This document shows, piece by piece, positions 27,472 to 36,671 of a stretch of DNA of 64,000 nt. Every line of letters starts with the position of its first letter. The stretch's first letter is position 1. The DNA is from Bradyrhizobium sp. U87765 SZCCT0048 (GTDB taxonomy: Bacteria > Pseudomonadota > Alphaproteobacteria > Rhizobiales > Xanthobacteraceae): NCBI RefSeq assembly GCF_018131225.1, contig NZ_JAFCMM010000003.1:1-64000 (forward strand). The letters are read 5' to 3'. The position numbers and the translations under genes were made by a program. Below the pieces are notes generated by a model, which was not told where the DNA came from, searched no databases, and saw only the letters and a program-made list of their open reading frames with translations.

Positions 27472-28239
27472 TTACTTCAGCACCTCGGTGAGCCGCCCCG
27501 AAAACGCGGTCGATGTCATGTCGAGATGCAACGGCGTCACCGAGACCTGTCGGCTTGCCAGCGCCGCGAGGTCGGTGCCCTCACCTGGCGGATCGATGTT
27601 GGCGAGACGCTCGAACCCGATCCAGTAATAAGGATTGCCGCGACCATCGCGGCGCTCGTCGATCTTGAGGAAGCCCTGGTTGCGCTTGCCCTGGCGGGCA
27701 ACGACGACGCCCGCGACCTCTTCCGCCGCGCAGTTCGGGAAGTTGATGTTGATCACGGTGTCGGCGGGAACGCCCGCAGCCAGCACCTTGCGGATGATGT
27801 CGGGGCCGAGCTTGCGGCCGGTGTCCCAGTGCGGGTTGCGGCGGCTGTCGACACCGAACTCCTGCGACAGCGCGAACGAGGGAATGCCAAGAATGACGCC
27901 TTCCATCGCGCCGGCGATGGTGCCGGAATAGATGACGTCCTCAGCGACGTTGCGCCCCTTGTTGACGCCGGACAGCACGAGGTCCGGCTTCTTGTCGCCG
28001 AGAATGTGACGCGCGCCCATGATGACGCAGTCAGTCGGCGTGCCGCGCACGGCGAAGTGGCGCGGGCCGACTTCGCGCAGGCGCAGCGGATCGTTCAGCG
28101 ACAGCGAGTGCGACACGCCGGACTGGTCGAGTTCGGGCGCCACCACCCAGACGTCGTCGGACAGCTCACGCGCGATCTCCTCGACGATCTTGAGGCCGTA
28201 GGCATGAATGCCGTCGTCATTGGTGCAGAGGATGCGCAT
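27472..28239 (-). CDS. surE: 5'/3'-nucleotidase SurE
   Basis: A survival-protein nucleotidase that removes phosphate from nucleoside monophosphates. The 255-residue protein has the metal-binding NDDG with Asp8 and Asp9, then VAPELDQSGVSHSLSL carrying a conserved Ser. The SGVNKGRNVAEDVIYSGTIAGAMEG region holds the conserved Asn. The ATG at 28237-28239 is 4 nt from the serS stop, so the two genes are tightly coupled. It is followed (minus strand) by a gap occupied by the plus-strand response regulator and then pcm. Confidence 0.96.
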   Translation of the reverse strand: MRILCTNDDGIHAYGLKIVEEIARELSDDVWVVAPELDQSGVSHSLSLNDPLRLREVGPRHFAVRGTPTDCVIMGARHILGDKKPDLVLSGVNKGRNVAEDVIYSGTIAGAMEGVILGIPSFALSQEFGVDSRRNPHWDTGRKLGPDIIRKVLAAGVPADTVININFPNCAAEEVAGVVVARQGKRNQGFLKIDERRDGRGNPYYWIGFERLANIDPPGEGTDLAALASRQVSVTPLHLDMTSTAFSGRLTEVLK

Positions 28240-28243
28240 CGCC

Positions 28244-29683
28244 TTACATGCCCTTCTCGATGATCTTCAGTCCGCCCACATAGGGCTGCAGCACGTCCGG
28301 CACGGCAATCGCGCCATTGTCCTGCTGATAGGTTTCCATCACCGCAATCAGCGCACGGCCGACAGCGGTGCCCGAACCGTTCAGCGTGTGGACGAAACGC
28401 GGCTTGCCATCCGGACCACGCGAGCGCGCATCCATGCGGCGGGCCTGGAAATCGCCGCACACCGAGCACGACGAAATCTCGCGGTACATGCCGCCCTCGC
28501 CCTGCCCCGGCATCCACACCTCGATGTCGTAGGTCTTCTGCGAGGTGAAGCCCATGTCGCCGGTGCACAGCGTCATCACACGGTAGTGCAGGTCGAGCTT
28601 GCGCAGCACCTCCTCGGCGCAGGCGAGCATGCGCTCGTGCTCGTCACGGCTCGCCTCCGGCGTGGTCACCGAGACCAGCTCGACCTTGGTGAACTGGTGC
28701 TGCCGGATCATGCCGCGGGTGTCGCGTCCGGCGGCGCCGGCCTCGGCGCGGAAGCACGGCGTCAGCGCGGTGAGCCGCAGCGGCAGCTCCTTCTCGTCGA
28801 GGATGGACTCGCGCACGAGGTTCGTCAGCGGCACCTCGGCTGTGGGAATGAGCCAGTAGTTGACCTCGGGCGGCAGGTCGTCGAGGACCCGCATCTCGAA
28901 TACGAAGAGGTCGTCGAGCTGCAGCTCGGCCGCCGGCTTGTTGAGCTCGCGCACCGCCATGTCGACGGCCTTGGCGCGGATCTGCTCGTAGACCTCGACC
29001 TTGCTGACCGGCGGTGCCGCGCCGAACTGGTCGTCGCGGAATTTCGGCAGCTGGCCGGTGCCGAACATGGCGTCGTCCTTGACCAGCAGCGGCGGGTTGA
29101 TCTCGGTGTAGCCGTGGGCGGTGGTGTGCAGGTCCAGCATGAACTGGCCGATCGCCCGTTCGAGCCGCGCCAGCCCCTTCTTCAGCACCACGAAGCGCGC
29201 GCCCGACAGCTTCGCCGCCGCCTCGAAGTCCATGAAGCCGAGCGCCTCGCCGAGCTCGAAATGCGGCTTCGGCGCAAAGGCGTAATTGCGCTTCGCGCCG
29301 AACTGATGGTGCTCGACATTGCCATGCTCGTCGGAGCCTTCCGGCACCTCGTCGAGCGGCAGGTTGGGAATGGCGCTCAGCGCCTCGAACAGCTCGGCCT
29401 CGGCGAGCTTGGCCGCGGCCTCGAGCTCCGGCAGGCGGCTCTTGAGTTCGCCGACCTCGGCCATGAGCGCCGACGCACGGGCGTCATCCTTGGCCTTCTT
29501 GGCATCGCCGATCTCCTTCGAGGCGGCATTGCGGCGCGCCTGGGTGCGCTCGGCCTCGGTGATAGCGGCACGGCGGCGATCGTCGATGGCAAGCAGCGAC
29601 GCCGCTGCGGGCGCGAGCCCGCGCCGTTTCAGCGCGGCGTCGAACGCGGCGGCATTGTCCCGGATCGATTTGATGTCGTGCAT
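28244..29683 (-). CDS. serS: Seryl-tRNA synthetase
   Basis: Class IIa synthetase, 479 residues. The N-terminal coiled-coil arm that holds the tRNA long arm (about 30-100, rich in RRAAITEAERTQARR and KEIGDAKKAKDD) is followed by the catalytic core. It has motif 2 FRAEAGAAGRDTRGMIRQHQF and motif 3 NGSGTAVGRALIAVMETYQ. The ATG at 29681-29683 has GGGA 8-10 nt upstream and fits the family start MHDIKSIRDN; an ATG at 29707 lacks an SD. It lies 157 bp after tatC and is coupled to surE. Confidence 0.97.
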   Translation of the reverse strand: MHDIKSIRDNAAAFDAALKRRGLAPAAASLLAIDDRRRAAITEAERTQARRNAASKEIGDAKKAKDDARASALMAEVGELKSRLPELEAAAKLAEAELFEALSAIPNLPLDEVPEGSDEHGNVEHHQFGAKRNYAFAPKPHFELGEALGFMDFEAAAKLSGARFVVLKKGLARLERAIGQFMLDLHTTAHGYTEINPPLLVKDDAMFGTGQLPKFRDDQFGAAPPVSKVEVYEQIRAKAVDMAVRELNKPAAELQLDDLFVFEMRVLDDLPPEVNYWLIPTAEVPLTNLVRESILDEKELPLRLTALTPCFRAEAGAAGRDTRGMIRQHQFTKVELVSVTTPEASRDEHERMLACAEEVLRKLDLHYRVMTLCTGDMGFTSQKTYDIEVWMPGQGEGGMYREISSCSVCGDFQARRMDARSRGPDGKPRFVHTLNGSGTAVGRALIAVMETYQQDNGAIAVPDVLQPYVGGLKIIEKGM

Positions 29684-29840
29684 GGCAAGCTGTCCCAACG
29701 AGTTCATCCGCGAGCGGGCATCAAGTACCGCGAACCCGCGGCGATTGAAACCGCCAACGCCGCAGGGCGGCCAACCGTCCCGCGTCGCGGCGAGAATCGC
29801 CGCAATCTGAGTAATTTAGCAGACGGCACGAACGGCCGTG

Positions 29841-30659
29841 TCAGGATGCCGACGAGGCGTCCGAGGTGTCTGCCGGCGGGGTCGTGGAGTTCTGGGCCGC
29901 AGCGGCGGCTTTCTTCTCCACGATGGCGACCGCGATGATCGACCCCTCGTAGAGCGCCAGCAGCGGGATCGCCAGCGATGCCTGGCTGATCACGTCCGGC
30001 GGCGTCAGCACCGCGGCGATGACGAACGCCACGACGATGAAATAGCGCCGCTTCTCGCGCAGCTGCTTGGCGGTGATGATGCCGATCCGCCCGAGCAGCG
30101 TCAGCACCACAGGGAGCTGAAACGCGACGCCGAACGCAAAGATCAGCGACATCATCAGCGACAGATATTCGCCGACCTTGGGCAGCAGCGCGATCTGGGC
30201 GGTCTCGGCGCCGCCGGCCTGCTGCATGCCCAGCGAGAACCGCACCAGCATCGGCAGCACGACGAAATAGACCAGCAGCGCACCGAGCACGAAGAAGAAC
30301 GGCGTGGCGATCAGGTAAGGCAGGAAGGCCTGCCGCTCGTTGCGATAAAGCCCCGGCGCGACGAACTTGTAGATCTGGGTGGCGACGATCGGGAACGAAA
30401 TGAAGCCGGCACCGAACATCGCCAGCTTGAGCTGGGTGACGAAATATTCGAGCAGCGCGGTGTAGATGAACTTCGAATTCTCCGGGCCTGCGACCCACAC
30501 GAAAGGCCACACCAGCACGTTGTAGATCTGCTTGGCGAAGAAGAAGCAGAAAATGAACGCGACGCCGAAGCCGAGCAGCGCCTTGATCAGGCGGCCGCGC
30601 AGCTCGATCAGGTGCTCCATCAGCGGCGCCTTGGTGGCGTCGATGTCTTCCTGGCTCAT
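29841..30659 (-). CDS. tatC: Sec-independent protein translocase TatC
   Basis: The multi-spanning core of the twin-arginine translocase, which recognises RR signal peptides. The 272-residue protein has six membrane helices, with the conserved LMEHLIELRGRLIKAL at the N-terminus, VAGPENSKFIYTALLEYF, and YFIVVAFVIAAVLTPPDVISQ. It overlaps tatB by 4 nt (TCAT at 30656-30659). One likely client lies in this window, the FAH-fold protein at 7165-7953. Confidence 0.97.
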   Translation of the reverse strand: MSQEDIDATKAPLMEHLIELRGRLIKALLGFGVAFIFCFFFAKQIYNVLVWPFVWVAGPENSKFIYTALLEYFVTQLKLAMFGAGFISFPIVATQIYKFVAPGLYRNERQAFLPYLIATPFFFVLGALLVYFVVLPMLVRFSLGMQQAGGAETAQIALLPKVGEYLSLMMSLIFAFGVAFQLPVVLTLLGRIGIITAKQLREKRRYFIVVAFVIAAVLTPPDVISQASLAIPLLALYEGSIIAVAIVEKKAAAAAQNSTTPPADTSDASSAS

Positions 30660-31090
30660 GGCGCCTTCCCGCTCTCGGGCCCGTCATGCGGCACCACCGG
30701 CGGAGCGAGCTCGGGCGTGTGCGTCGCGGGCATGTGCGTCTCGGCCTCGACGACGGCCTCCGGCGCAGGCGTCGCGGGAGGCGTCGGCGTCGTGACCGGC
30801 GGGTCGACGCGCAGCGCATCCTCGACATCGCGCGTCACCGCGGACAACACATTGCCGCTGGAAAAGCCCTTGGCGGCCTCCGACACCTCGTCGAAGGATT
30901 TCTTCAGGTCGGCCATCTCGGCCTCGCGGAGGGCCTCGTTGAACTGGCCCTGGAATTCAGATGCCATACGGCGCGCCTTGCCGACCATCCGGCCGACGGC
31001 GCGCAGCACCCCAGGAAGCTCCTTGGGGCCGATCACAACCAGCGCAACCACGCCGATCACGACCATCTCGCCCCAGCCGATGTCGAACAT
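30656..31090 (-). CDS. tatB: Sec-independent protein translocase TatB
   Basis: A 144-residue protein with the TatB pattern: MFDIGWGEMVVIGVVALVVIGPKELP (one short helix with the Glu8 and GPKELP hinge), an amphipathic helix, and a Pro/Thr-rich tail. It forms the substrate receptor with TatC. The stop overlaps the tatC start and it follows tatA by 58 nt. Confidence 0.95.
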   Translation of the reverse strand: MFDIGWGEMVVIGVVALVVIGPKELPGVLRAVGRMVGKARRMASEFQGQFNEALREAEMADLKKSFDEVSEAAKGFSSGNVLSAVTRDVEDALRVDPPVTTPTPPATPAPEAVVEAETHMPATHTPELAPPVVPHDGPESGKAP

Positions 31091-31148
31091 GAAAAAATCC
31101 GCTCACGCGAGCCGTGGCTGCGCCCTCAGCAATCGTCGGCCGCGATCC

Positions 31149-31382
31149 TCAGACCGCCTTGCTGCCCACATCCGAACGGGGGGCCGCCTGGGGGCTCGCA
31201 CTCTCGATCGACTTGACCGGCTCCGACTTGGTGTCGGCCACGTCGTCGTCCTTCATGCCCTTCTTGAAGGCCTTGATGCCCTGCGCGACGTCGCCCATCA
31301 GATCCGAAATCTTGCCGCGACCGAACAGCAGCAGGACCACCGCGATCACCACGATCCAGTGCCAAACGCTCAACGAACCCAT
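31149..31382 (-). CDS. tatA: Sec-independent protein translocase TatA
   Basis: A 77-residue pore-forming subunit. MGSLSVWHWIVVIAVVLLLFGRGKI gives the single helix and the FGRGK hinge, followed by an amphipathic helix (LMGDVAQGIKAFKKGM) and an acidic tail. The ATG at 31380-31382 has GGAGG 8 nt upstream, so the longer frame beginning at 31415 is not used. It is first in tatABC; the 267 bp up to the scpB stop should contain the promoter. Confidence 0.95.
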   Translation of the reverse strand: MGSLSVWHWIVVIAVVLLLFGRGKISDLMGDVAQGIKAFKKGMKDDDVADTKSEPVKSIESASPQAAPRSDVGSKAV

Positions 31383-31649
31383 CCTGCAAACCTCCACTGG
31401 GTCGATCGAGGCCACAGGCCGCGCCGACCGAAGATATTGTCCCGAGCACCCGGTCCTGCAGCACGATCAAAGCGTTCCGCAGGCCACGCGCACGCCGGCC
31501 AAACCGGCCCTTCGTCATCCTGAAACTAGGCTGCAGAGGTGTCAAAAACAAGGACTTAACGCGGTCGCGCAGTGGGTCAAGCGACGCATTGCGCGCGAGC
31601 GTTAATCCATGGCAGCCGGCGCCCGCGATACCGCAGGACCGGCCGGTTC

Positions 31650-33086
31650 TCAGCCTTCTTCCTCGCCGGTGCTCTCGGCCTTCGGCGCCGGTGCGGGTTC
31701 CGGCTCGGGCTCGACCGGGGGGGCCAGCGCCAGGTCGAGATCGCCGGGCTCCAGCGGGTCCTCGTCCTCGCGCAGCGCCGGGTCGTCCGACGGCGACGGC
31801 ACGCTGAAACCGGATGGCAGGCGGGTATCGAGCAGGCCTGTTCCCTTGAGCTCTTCCAGGCCCGGCAGGTCGGTGAGCGCCTCGAGGCTGAATTGTGACA
31901 GGAACGCTTCGGTGGTGCCGAAGGTCAACGGCCGGCCCGGGGTCTTGCGACGGCCACGGGGACGGATCCAGCCCGTCTCCAGCAGCACGTCGATCGTGCC
32001 CTTGGAGGTGACGACACCACGGATGTCCTCGATCTCGGCGCGGGTCACGGGCTGGTGATAGGCAATGATCGCCAGCACCTCGACCGCCGCACGCGACAGC
32101 TTGCGGGTTTCGTGGGTTTCGCGCGTCATCAGCCATGACAGGTCGCTGGCGGTGCGGAAGCTCCACTTGTTGCCGACACGGATCAGGTTGACGCCCCGCA
32201 TCGCGTAGTCGGCCTGCAGCTGCTCCAGAGCGACCTTGACGTTCACGCCCTGAGGCATGCGCTTGGCCAGCGCCGACTGTTCGAGCGGCTCGGAGGCCGC
32301 GAACAGCAGCGCTTCGAGCAGCCGCAGCTCCTCGGGACGGCTGGCGGCGGTCGCGGTGGCCTCGGCAGGCTCGGCTTCCGCCTCGGCGGTGCCAATGGCG
32401 ACAGGCTCGCTCGAGGGCTCGTCAGTCGCGGCAACCGCCACGAGCGGCTCGGCGTCGCCGGCGAGCGCCGGCGCCTCGGCGACGATTGCATCGTCGGTCT
32501 CGGTGACCTCCCCGGCATCGGCGTCCTCGCCGTCGGCCTGGTCGTCATCCTCACCGTCTTCTTCGTCGTCCTCGTCCTCGTCCTCGTCTTCGTCCTCGGC
32601 TTCCGCCTCGTCGACGGTGTCGTCGTCAGCCGCTTCGTCCTCGTCGTCCTGGTCGTCTTCGTCGTCCTGATCATTTTCGTCGGCGGCGGCCTCGACCGCC
32701 TCCGCCTCGACCAGATCGGCGTCCTCGGCCTCGACACTCTCGGCCTCGAGCTCACCGGTGTCAGTGGCTTCGTCGTCGACCTCGGCCTCGGTCACCTCGG
32801 CTTCGACGGCCTCCGCCTCGACCATGTCCGCGTCCGCCAGTTCGGCGTCGACGTCCTCGTCGGCCGCATCGACCACCGCCTCTGCATCGGCCTGGAGCGC
32901 AGCCTCCCCGGCCCCGGCGTCCTCGTGGCTCACCCTGGCCTCGCTCGCCTCGGCTTCGTCGGCAGAAACGTCCGGCACCGCCTCGACCGAAACAGGTCGC
33001 GGCGACGCATGCTTGAGCTGCGTGGAAGAAACGGGCTCGGAAGGCTCGTCGATCTCGACGATGCGTCGTTCCGCCAGGCTCGGCAT
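31650..33086 (-). CDS. scpB: SMC-ScpAB complex subunit ScpB with a long acidic N-terminal extension
   Basis: ScpB binds ScpA and SMC to form bacterial condensin for chromosome segregation. The family core starts near residue 250 with RPEELRLLEALLFAASEPLE and contains the two winged-helix domains: GVNLIRVGNKWSFRT, RKLSRAAVEVLAIIAYHQPVTRAEIEDIRG and PLTFGTTEAFL. Typical ScpB is about 200-250 residues. Here about 250 extra N-terminal residues are made almost only of Ala, Glu, Asp and Val, including DEDEDEDEDDEED. The ATG at 33084-33086 has AAGGAGA upstream, so the extension is probably translated. The gene follows scpA by 21 nt. Confidence 0.92.
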   Translation of the reverse strand: MPSLAERRIVEIDEPSEPVSSTQLKHASPRPVSVEAVPDVSADEAEASEARVSHEDAGAGEAALQADAEAVVDAADEDVDAELADADMVEAEAVEAEVTEAEVDDEATDTGELEAESVEAEDADLVEAEAVEAAADENDQDDEDDQDDEDEAADDDTVDEAEAEDEDEDEDEDDEEDGEDDDQADGEDADAGEVTETDDAIVAEAPALAGDAEPLVAVAATDEPSSEPVAIGTAEAEAEPAEATATAASRPEELRLLEALLFAASEPLEQSALAKRMPQGVNVKVALEQLQADYAMRGVNLIRVGNKWSFRTASDLSWLMTRETHETRKLSRAAVEVLAIIAYHQPVTRAEIEDIRGVVTSKGTIDVLLETGWIRPRGRRKTPGRPLTFGTTEAFLSQFSLEALTDLPGLEELKGTGLLDTRLPSGFSVPSPSDDPALREDEDPLEPGDLDLALAPPVEPEPEPAPAPKAESTGEEEG

Positions 33087-33107
33087 GGCTCGGTCTCCTT
33101 CTTCCAC

Positions 33108-33947
33108 TTACTCTGCCGAAACGTCCGGCGCCGCCATGGTGTCGGCGGCGACCTCGACGCGGCGCTTGCGAAAATAGATTGGGGCGAAAGCTTGCTTCTG
33201 ATTGATCTCGACCTCGCCCTCGCGGACGAGTTCGAGCGCCGCAGCGAAGCTCGACGCGAACACGGTGGCGCGCTGGGTCGGATCGGCGACATAGCCGATC
33301 AGATATTCATCGAGGCAGCTCCAGTCCTCGGCCATGCCGACGAGGCGCTCGATGGTGGCGCGCGCCTCGGCCAGCGACCACACCGTGCGCTTGGCGAGGT
33401 GCACCGACGCCAGCACCCGCTGCTGACGCTGGACCGCATAGGCCGACAGCAGGTCGAACAGCGTCGCGGTGAACTTCGGCTTCTTGATCTCGGCGATCTC
33501 TTCAGGCTGTCCACGCGGAAAGATATCGCGCATCAGCTGCGGCCGGCCCATCAACTGGTTCGACGCCTCGCGGATCAGCTCCAGGCGGCGCAGCCGCCCG
33601 GCGAGCGCCGCCGCCATCTCCTCGGCGGACGGGCCGCCCCCCTCGGTGCTGGCTGGCTCGGGCAGCAGCAGGCGCGATTTCAGGAATGCGAGCCATGCCG
33701 CCATCACCAGGTAGTCGGCGGCAAGTTCCAGGCGGATCTTGCGGGCTGCCTCGATGAACGACAGGTACTGGTCGGCCAGCGCCAGGATGGACATCTTGGA
33801 GAGGTCCACCTTCTGCTGCCGCGCCAGCGCGAGCAGCAGGTCGAGCGGGCCCTCATAGCCTTCGACATCGACGACCAGCGCCGGCTCGTCGGAGGCGTTT
33901 TCAGCGGCCGGCAGGCCGGTCTCGAACGACAGGATTTCTGCGGTCAT
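33108..33947 (-). CDS. scpA: SMC-ScpAB complex subunit ScpA
   Basis: The kleisin of bacterial condensin, bridging the SMC heads. The 279-residue protein has the N-terminal kleisin helix region YEGPLDLLLALARQQKVDLSKM and FIEAARKIRLELAADYLVMAAWLAFLKSRLLL, and a C-terminal winged helix near EGEVEINQKQAFAPIYFRKR. The ATG at 33945-33947 overlaps the nagZ stop by 4 nt. The order nagZ-scpA-scpB is common in Rhizobiales. Confidence 0.96.
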   Translation of the reverse strand: MTAEILSFETGLPAAENASDEPALVVDVEGYEGPLDLLLALARQQKVDLSKMSILALADQYLSFIEAARKIRLELAADYLVMAAWLAFLKSRLLLPEPASTEGGGPSAEEMAAALAGRLRRLELIREASNQLMGRPQLMRDIFPRGQPEEIAEIKKPKFTATLFDLLSAYAVQRQQRVLASVHLAKRTVWSLAEARATIERLVGMAEDWSCLDEYLIGYVADPTQRATVFASSFAAALELVREGEVEINQKQAFAPIYFRKRRVEVAADTMAAPDVSAE

Positions 33948-34972
33948 GCGCTCAATCCTTGTGCCCGGGCGAGGAGTTCGTTGAGCTCCGCGCGCCCGGC
34001 GATCCGGTCGAACGGCTGCGCCGGCTTGCGTGCCGCACGCGCCGCATCCGCGCGCCCGAGCGGCAGGCCCGCCAGCAGCGGCGCCTCGGCCGCGACGGCG
34101 CGCATCTCATCCATATTGCCGTTGCAATGCAGGGCGATGTCGCATCCGGCGGCAAGCGCGGCTCGGGTACGCTGCGCGATGGTTCCCTGAAGCGCGTTCA
34201 TCGACACGTCATCACTCATTAACAAACCCTGGAACCCGATCGAGCCGCGAATCACCCGTTCGATCATTGTCGCAGAAGTCGTCGCCGGTTGGGCGGCGTC
34301 CAGGGCGCTAAACACAACATGTGCAGTCATGGCCATGGCCAGATCGGCCAGCGGCCGGAACGCAGCGAAATCGGTGCGGTCGAGCTCGTCCGCGGGGGTG
34401 TCCACCACCGGCAGGCGGTGGTGGGAATCGGCCGTCGCCCGGCCATGTCCGGGGATATGCTTGAGCACCGGCAGCACCCCGCCGTGCGCGAGGCCATCGG
34501 TCACGGCCCGGGCGATCACCGCGACCTGGTCCGGCGTCGTGCCGTACGCCCGGTTGCCGATCACCGCGTCGGCGCCCGCGACCGGAACGTCGGCCAGCGG
34601 CAGGCAATCGACCGTGATGCCGAGGTCGCCGAGATCTGCGGCGATCAGACGGCTGGCGAGGAACGCAGCCCGTGTCGCGGCAGCAGAATCGGCGCCATAG
34701 AGCGACGCGAAGGCGGCGCCTGCCGGATACACCGGCCAGTGCGGCGGCCCCAGCCGCTGCACCCGGCCCCCCTCCTGATCGATCAGGACCGGGGCATCGC
34801 CGTCGTCCACACACCGCCGCAATTCGCTCACCAAGTCAGCGACTTGCGACGGCGTATCGATGTTTCTCTTGAAGAGAATAAAGCCCCACGGCCGCTCGGC
34901 GCGTAGAAACGCGCGCTCGTCCGCGGTCAGGACGAGGCCGGAAACCCCTGTGATGAAGGCGCGCGAACTCAT
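33944..34972 (-). CDS. nagZ: Beta-N-acetylhexosaminidase NagZ
   Basis: A cytosolic glycoside hydrolase family 3 enzyme that removes GlcNAc from anhydro-muropeptides during cell-wall recycling. The 342-residue protein has PWGFILFKRNI, LIDQEGGRVQRL, the catalytic loop KHIPGHGRATADSHH (the Asp-His pair that acts as acid-base) and the nucleophile Asp in LMSDDVSM. The ATG at 34970-34972 was chosen over a GTG at 34993. The lytic transglycosylase in this window makes its kind of substrate. Confidence 0.95.
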   Translation of the reverse strand: MSSRAFITGVSGLVLTADERAFLRAERPWGFILFKRNIDTPSQVADLVSELRRCVDDGDAPVLIDQEGGRVQRLGPPHWPVYPAGAAFASLYGADSAAATRAAFLASRLIAADLGDLGITVDCLPLADVPVAGADAVIGNRAYGTTPDQVAVIARAVTDGLAHGGVLPVLKHIPGHGRATADSHHRLPVVDTPADELDRTDFAAFRPLADLAMAMTAHVVFSALDAAQPATTSATMIERVIRGSIGFQGLLMSDDVSMNALQGTIAQRTRAALAAGCDIALHCNGNMDEMRAVAAEAPLLAGLPLGRADAARAARKPAQPFDRIAGRAELNELLARAQGLSA

Positions 34973-35020
34973 AGTCGGGCGATTAGCCCGCACCGGCCGT
35001 CAGGGTCAAGGAAACCGCGA

Positions 35021-36520
35021 TTAATTCCTTTGGACGACGCACTGTCCGCCGGCACTTTTCAGGCTGCCGCAGAACTGTCCCGCCTCATCGGAGCTCCCGA
35101 AGGGCCCGACCATGGCACGGTAGTAGACGCCTTTGTCGCCGAGATCCGCCCGCTTGATCAGGGGCGCACGGGATCCCAGCACGTTCGGGAACTTGGTCTG
35201 CAGCGCCCGGTAGGACGCCTGGGCATCCGCCTCGCTGCGCTGGGACGAGATTTGCACCACGTAGCCGCCGGATAGGCCGGTGCTGCCGGTCGAGGCGACC
35301 GCATTGGACGCGGTGCGGGTCGGCGCCTGCGGCGTCAGTGCCATCGGCGCGTTGGCAGCCGCGGGCGCGCTCACCGGCGCGGGTGCGGCGGCCCGGGTCG
35401 GCGCCGGGCGCGGCGGCGCGCCGCTGTCCGGCTGATCCGGCCGGATCGACAGCGTACGGACCTTGCGCGGCTCGTCACCGGCGAGACTGCCGCTGGCCGG
35501 ACCCGCTGCGGGGCGCGCCGGCGGCATCGCCGGCGACGAAGCTCCGGCGGGGTTGGGATTCGGATTCTGGGTCAGTGCCGGAAACACCACCCGCGGGCCG
35601 GTGGCCTTGGCGGCGTTGACGTCGACGGGCTGCTCTTCGCGCGACACGATCCGCTCGGTGCCCGGCGCGCCGCCGATCCGATCCTGGATCGGCTTGCTGG
35701 CACTGTCGGCCGCCTGCTGCGCCGGCGGCACGATCTTGTTCGGGCTGGTATCGGCCTTGATGATCGGAACCTCGCCGCTGCGCGGCGACCCCGAATAGGT
35801 GCGATAGGCATAGGCGGCAGCCGTACCGACAATGCCGAGTGCGGCGACCACGACCACAGTCACCAGACCGCCCCGCCTCTTCACGGGCGTGGGAGTCTCC
35901 TCGTCGTAGCCCTGGCCATAACCGTCGTCGGCGTACCCGCCGTCCGGCCCATCGTGCTGGGCCTGCTGATCGTCACCCGGACCATAGAGCACGTCGTCAT
36001 AGCGCGACGGATCGACCTGCCCGTCATAGCCTTGGTGGCCATGATCCGCGGCGGCGTAACCTTGATGCGGCGCCACCTGCTGATAACCGTCATCCTGCGG
36101 ATAGCCGTCGCCCTGCTGGTAATGCGCCGGATAAGGATTGGCGGCCTGGGTCTGTGCCTGCGCGTAGGGGTCGACGTGCGGCTGAACCGCGGGCGCCCGA
36201 TCGTCATGCTCGTCGGAATGATGCACGTCACGCTGCGCCACCCGCTGCATCCATGACGGACGCCCCGGCCGGACGTCGAAGTCGGCCGAGCGCTCCTCAT
36301 GAGCTTCGTCGTGCTGCTGGTCCTCGTAACCTGCTGCCGGCTGCGCGGCTGCCGCGCGCCCGTCGCGCGCGAAGGTCGAGAACGGATCGGTCTGACCGAT
36401 CAGGCGAGCCAGCTCGGCGAGCGGATCACTCTCGGCCGCCTGCGGCGCTGCCTGGTTGCGGGCGCGGTCGTAGCCGTCGTCCGCACGATATGACCTGTTA
36501 CCCTGGTATCGATCCGCCAT
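35021..36520 (-). CDS. SPOR-domain membrane protein
   Basis: A 499-residue bitopic protein. The N-terminal 230 residues are cytosolic, rich in Gln, Tyr, Asp, His and Pro, and disordered. One membrane helix (VTVVVVAALGIVGTAAAYAY) follows a KRRGG stop signal. A long Pro/Ala-rich periplasmic linker leads to a SPOR domain at the end (GGYVVQISSQRSEADAQASYRAL to CVV), which binds denuded glycan at the septum. A role in cell division or wall synthesis is inferred. It lies 48 nt upstream of nagZ and between argS and nagZ, the standard place in this order. The SD is 13 nt from the ATG at 36518-36520. Confidence 0.9.
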   Translation of the reverse strand: MADRYQGNRSYRADDGYDRARNQAAPQAAESDPLAELARLIGQTDPFSTFARDGRAAAAQPAAGYEDQQHDEAHEERSADFDVRPGRPSWMQRVAQRDVHHSDEHDDRAPAVQPHVDPYAQAQTQAANPYPAHYQQGDGYPQDDGYQQVAPHQGYAAADHGHQGYDGQVDPSRYDDVLYGPGDDQQAQHDGPDGGYADDGYGQGYDEETPTPVKRRGGLVTVVVVAALGIVGTAAAYAYRTYSGSPRSGEVPIIKADTSPNKIVPPAQQAADSASKPIQDRIGGAPGTERIVSREEQPVDVNAAKATGPRVVFPALTQNPNPNPAGASSPAMPPARPAAGPASGSLAGDEPRKVRTLSIRPDQPDSGAPPRPAPTRAAAPAPVSAPAAANAPMALTPQAPTRTASNAVASTGSTGLSGGYVVQISSQRSEADAQASYRALQTKFPNVLGSRAPLIKRADLGDKGVYYRAMVGPFGSSDEAGQFCGSLKSAGGQCVVQRN

Positions 36521-36575
36521 CGTGATGTCGCGTATCCTTCGGGCAAACCGCCGATCGCCATTCAAGAAAGTCTGC

Positions 36576-36620
36576 TTGAGCCAATTCTTCTCGAGTCAGT
36601 TCTTGTTGAGCCAAGAGCGG
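36576..36620. repeat. Three imperfect 15-bp tandem repeats between argS and the SPOR gene
   Basis: Units at 36576-36590, 36591-36605 and 36606-36620. Units 1 and 2 agree at 11 of 15 bases, and units 1 and 3 share TTGAGCCAA exactly. They lie in the 151-bp gap downstream of argS. Function unknown. Confidence 0.5.
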
Positions 36621-36671
36621 TTGCCGCTGACCGCCATCACAGTCCCCTTGTGACCGGCGTATCCCCCTCGC

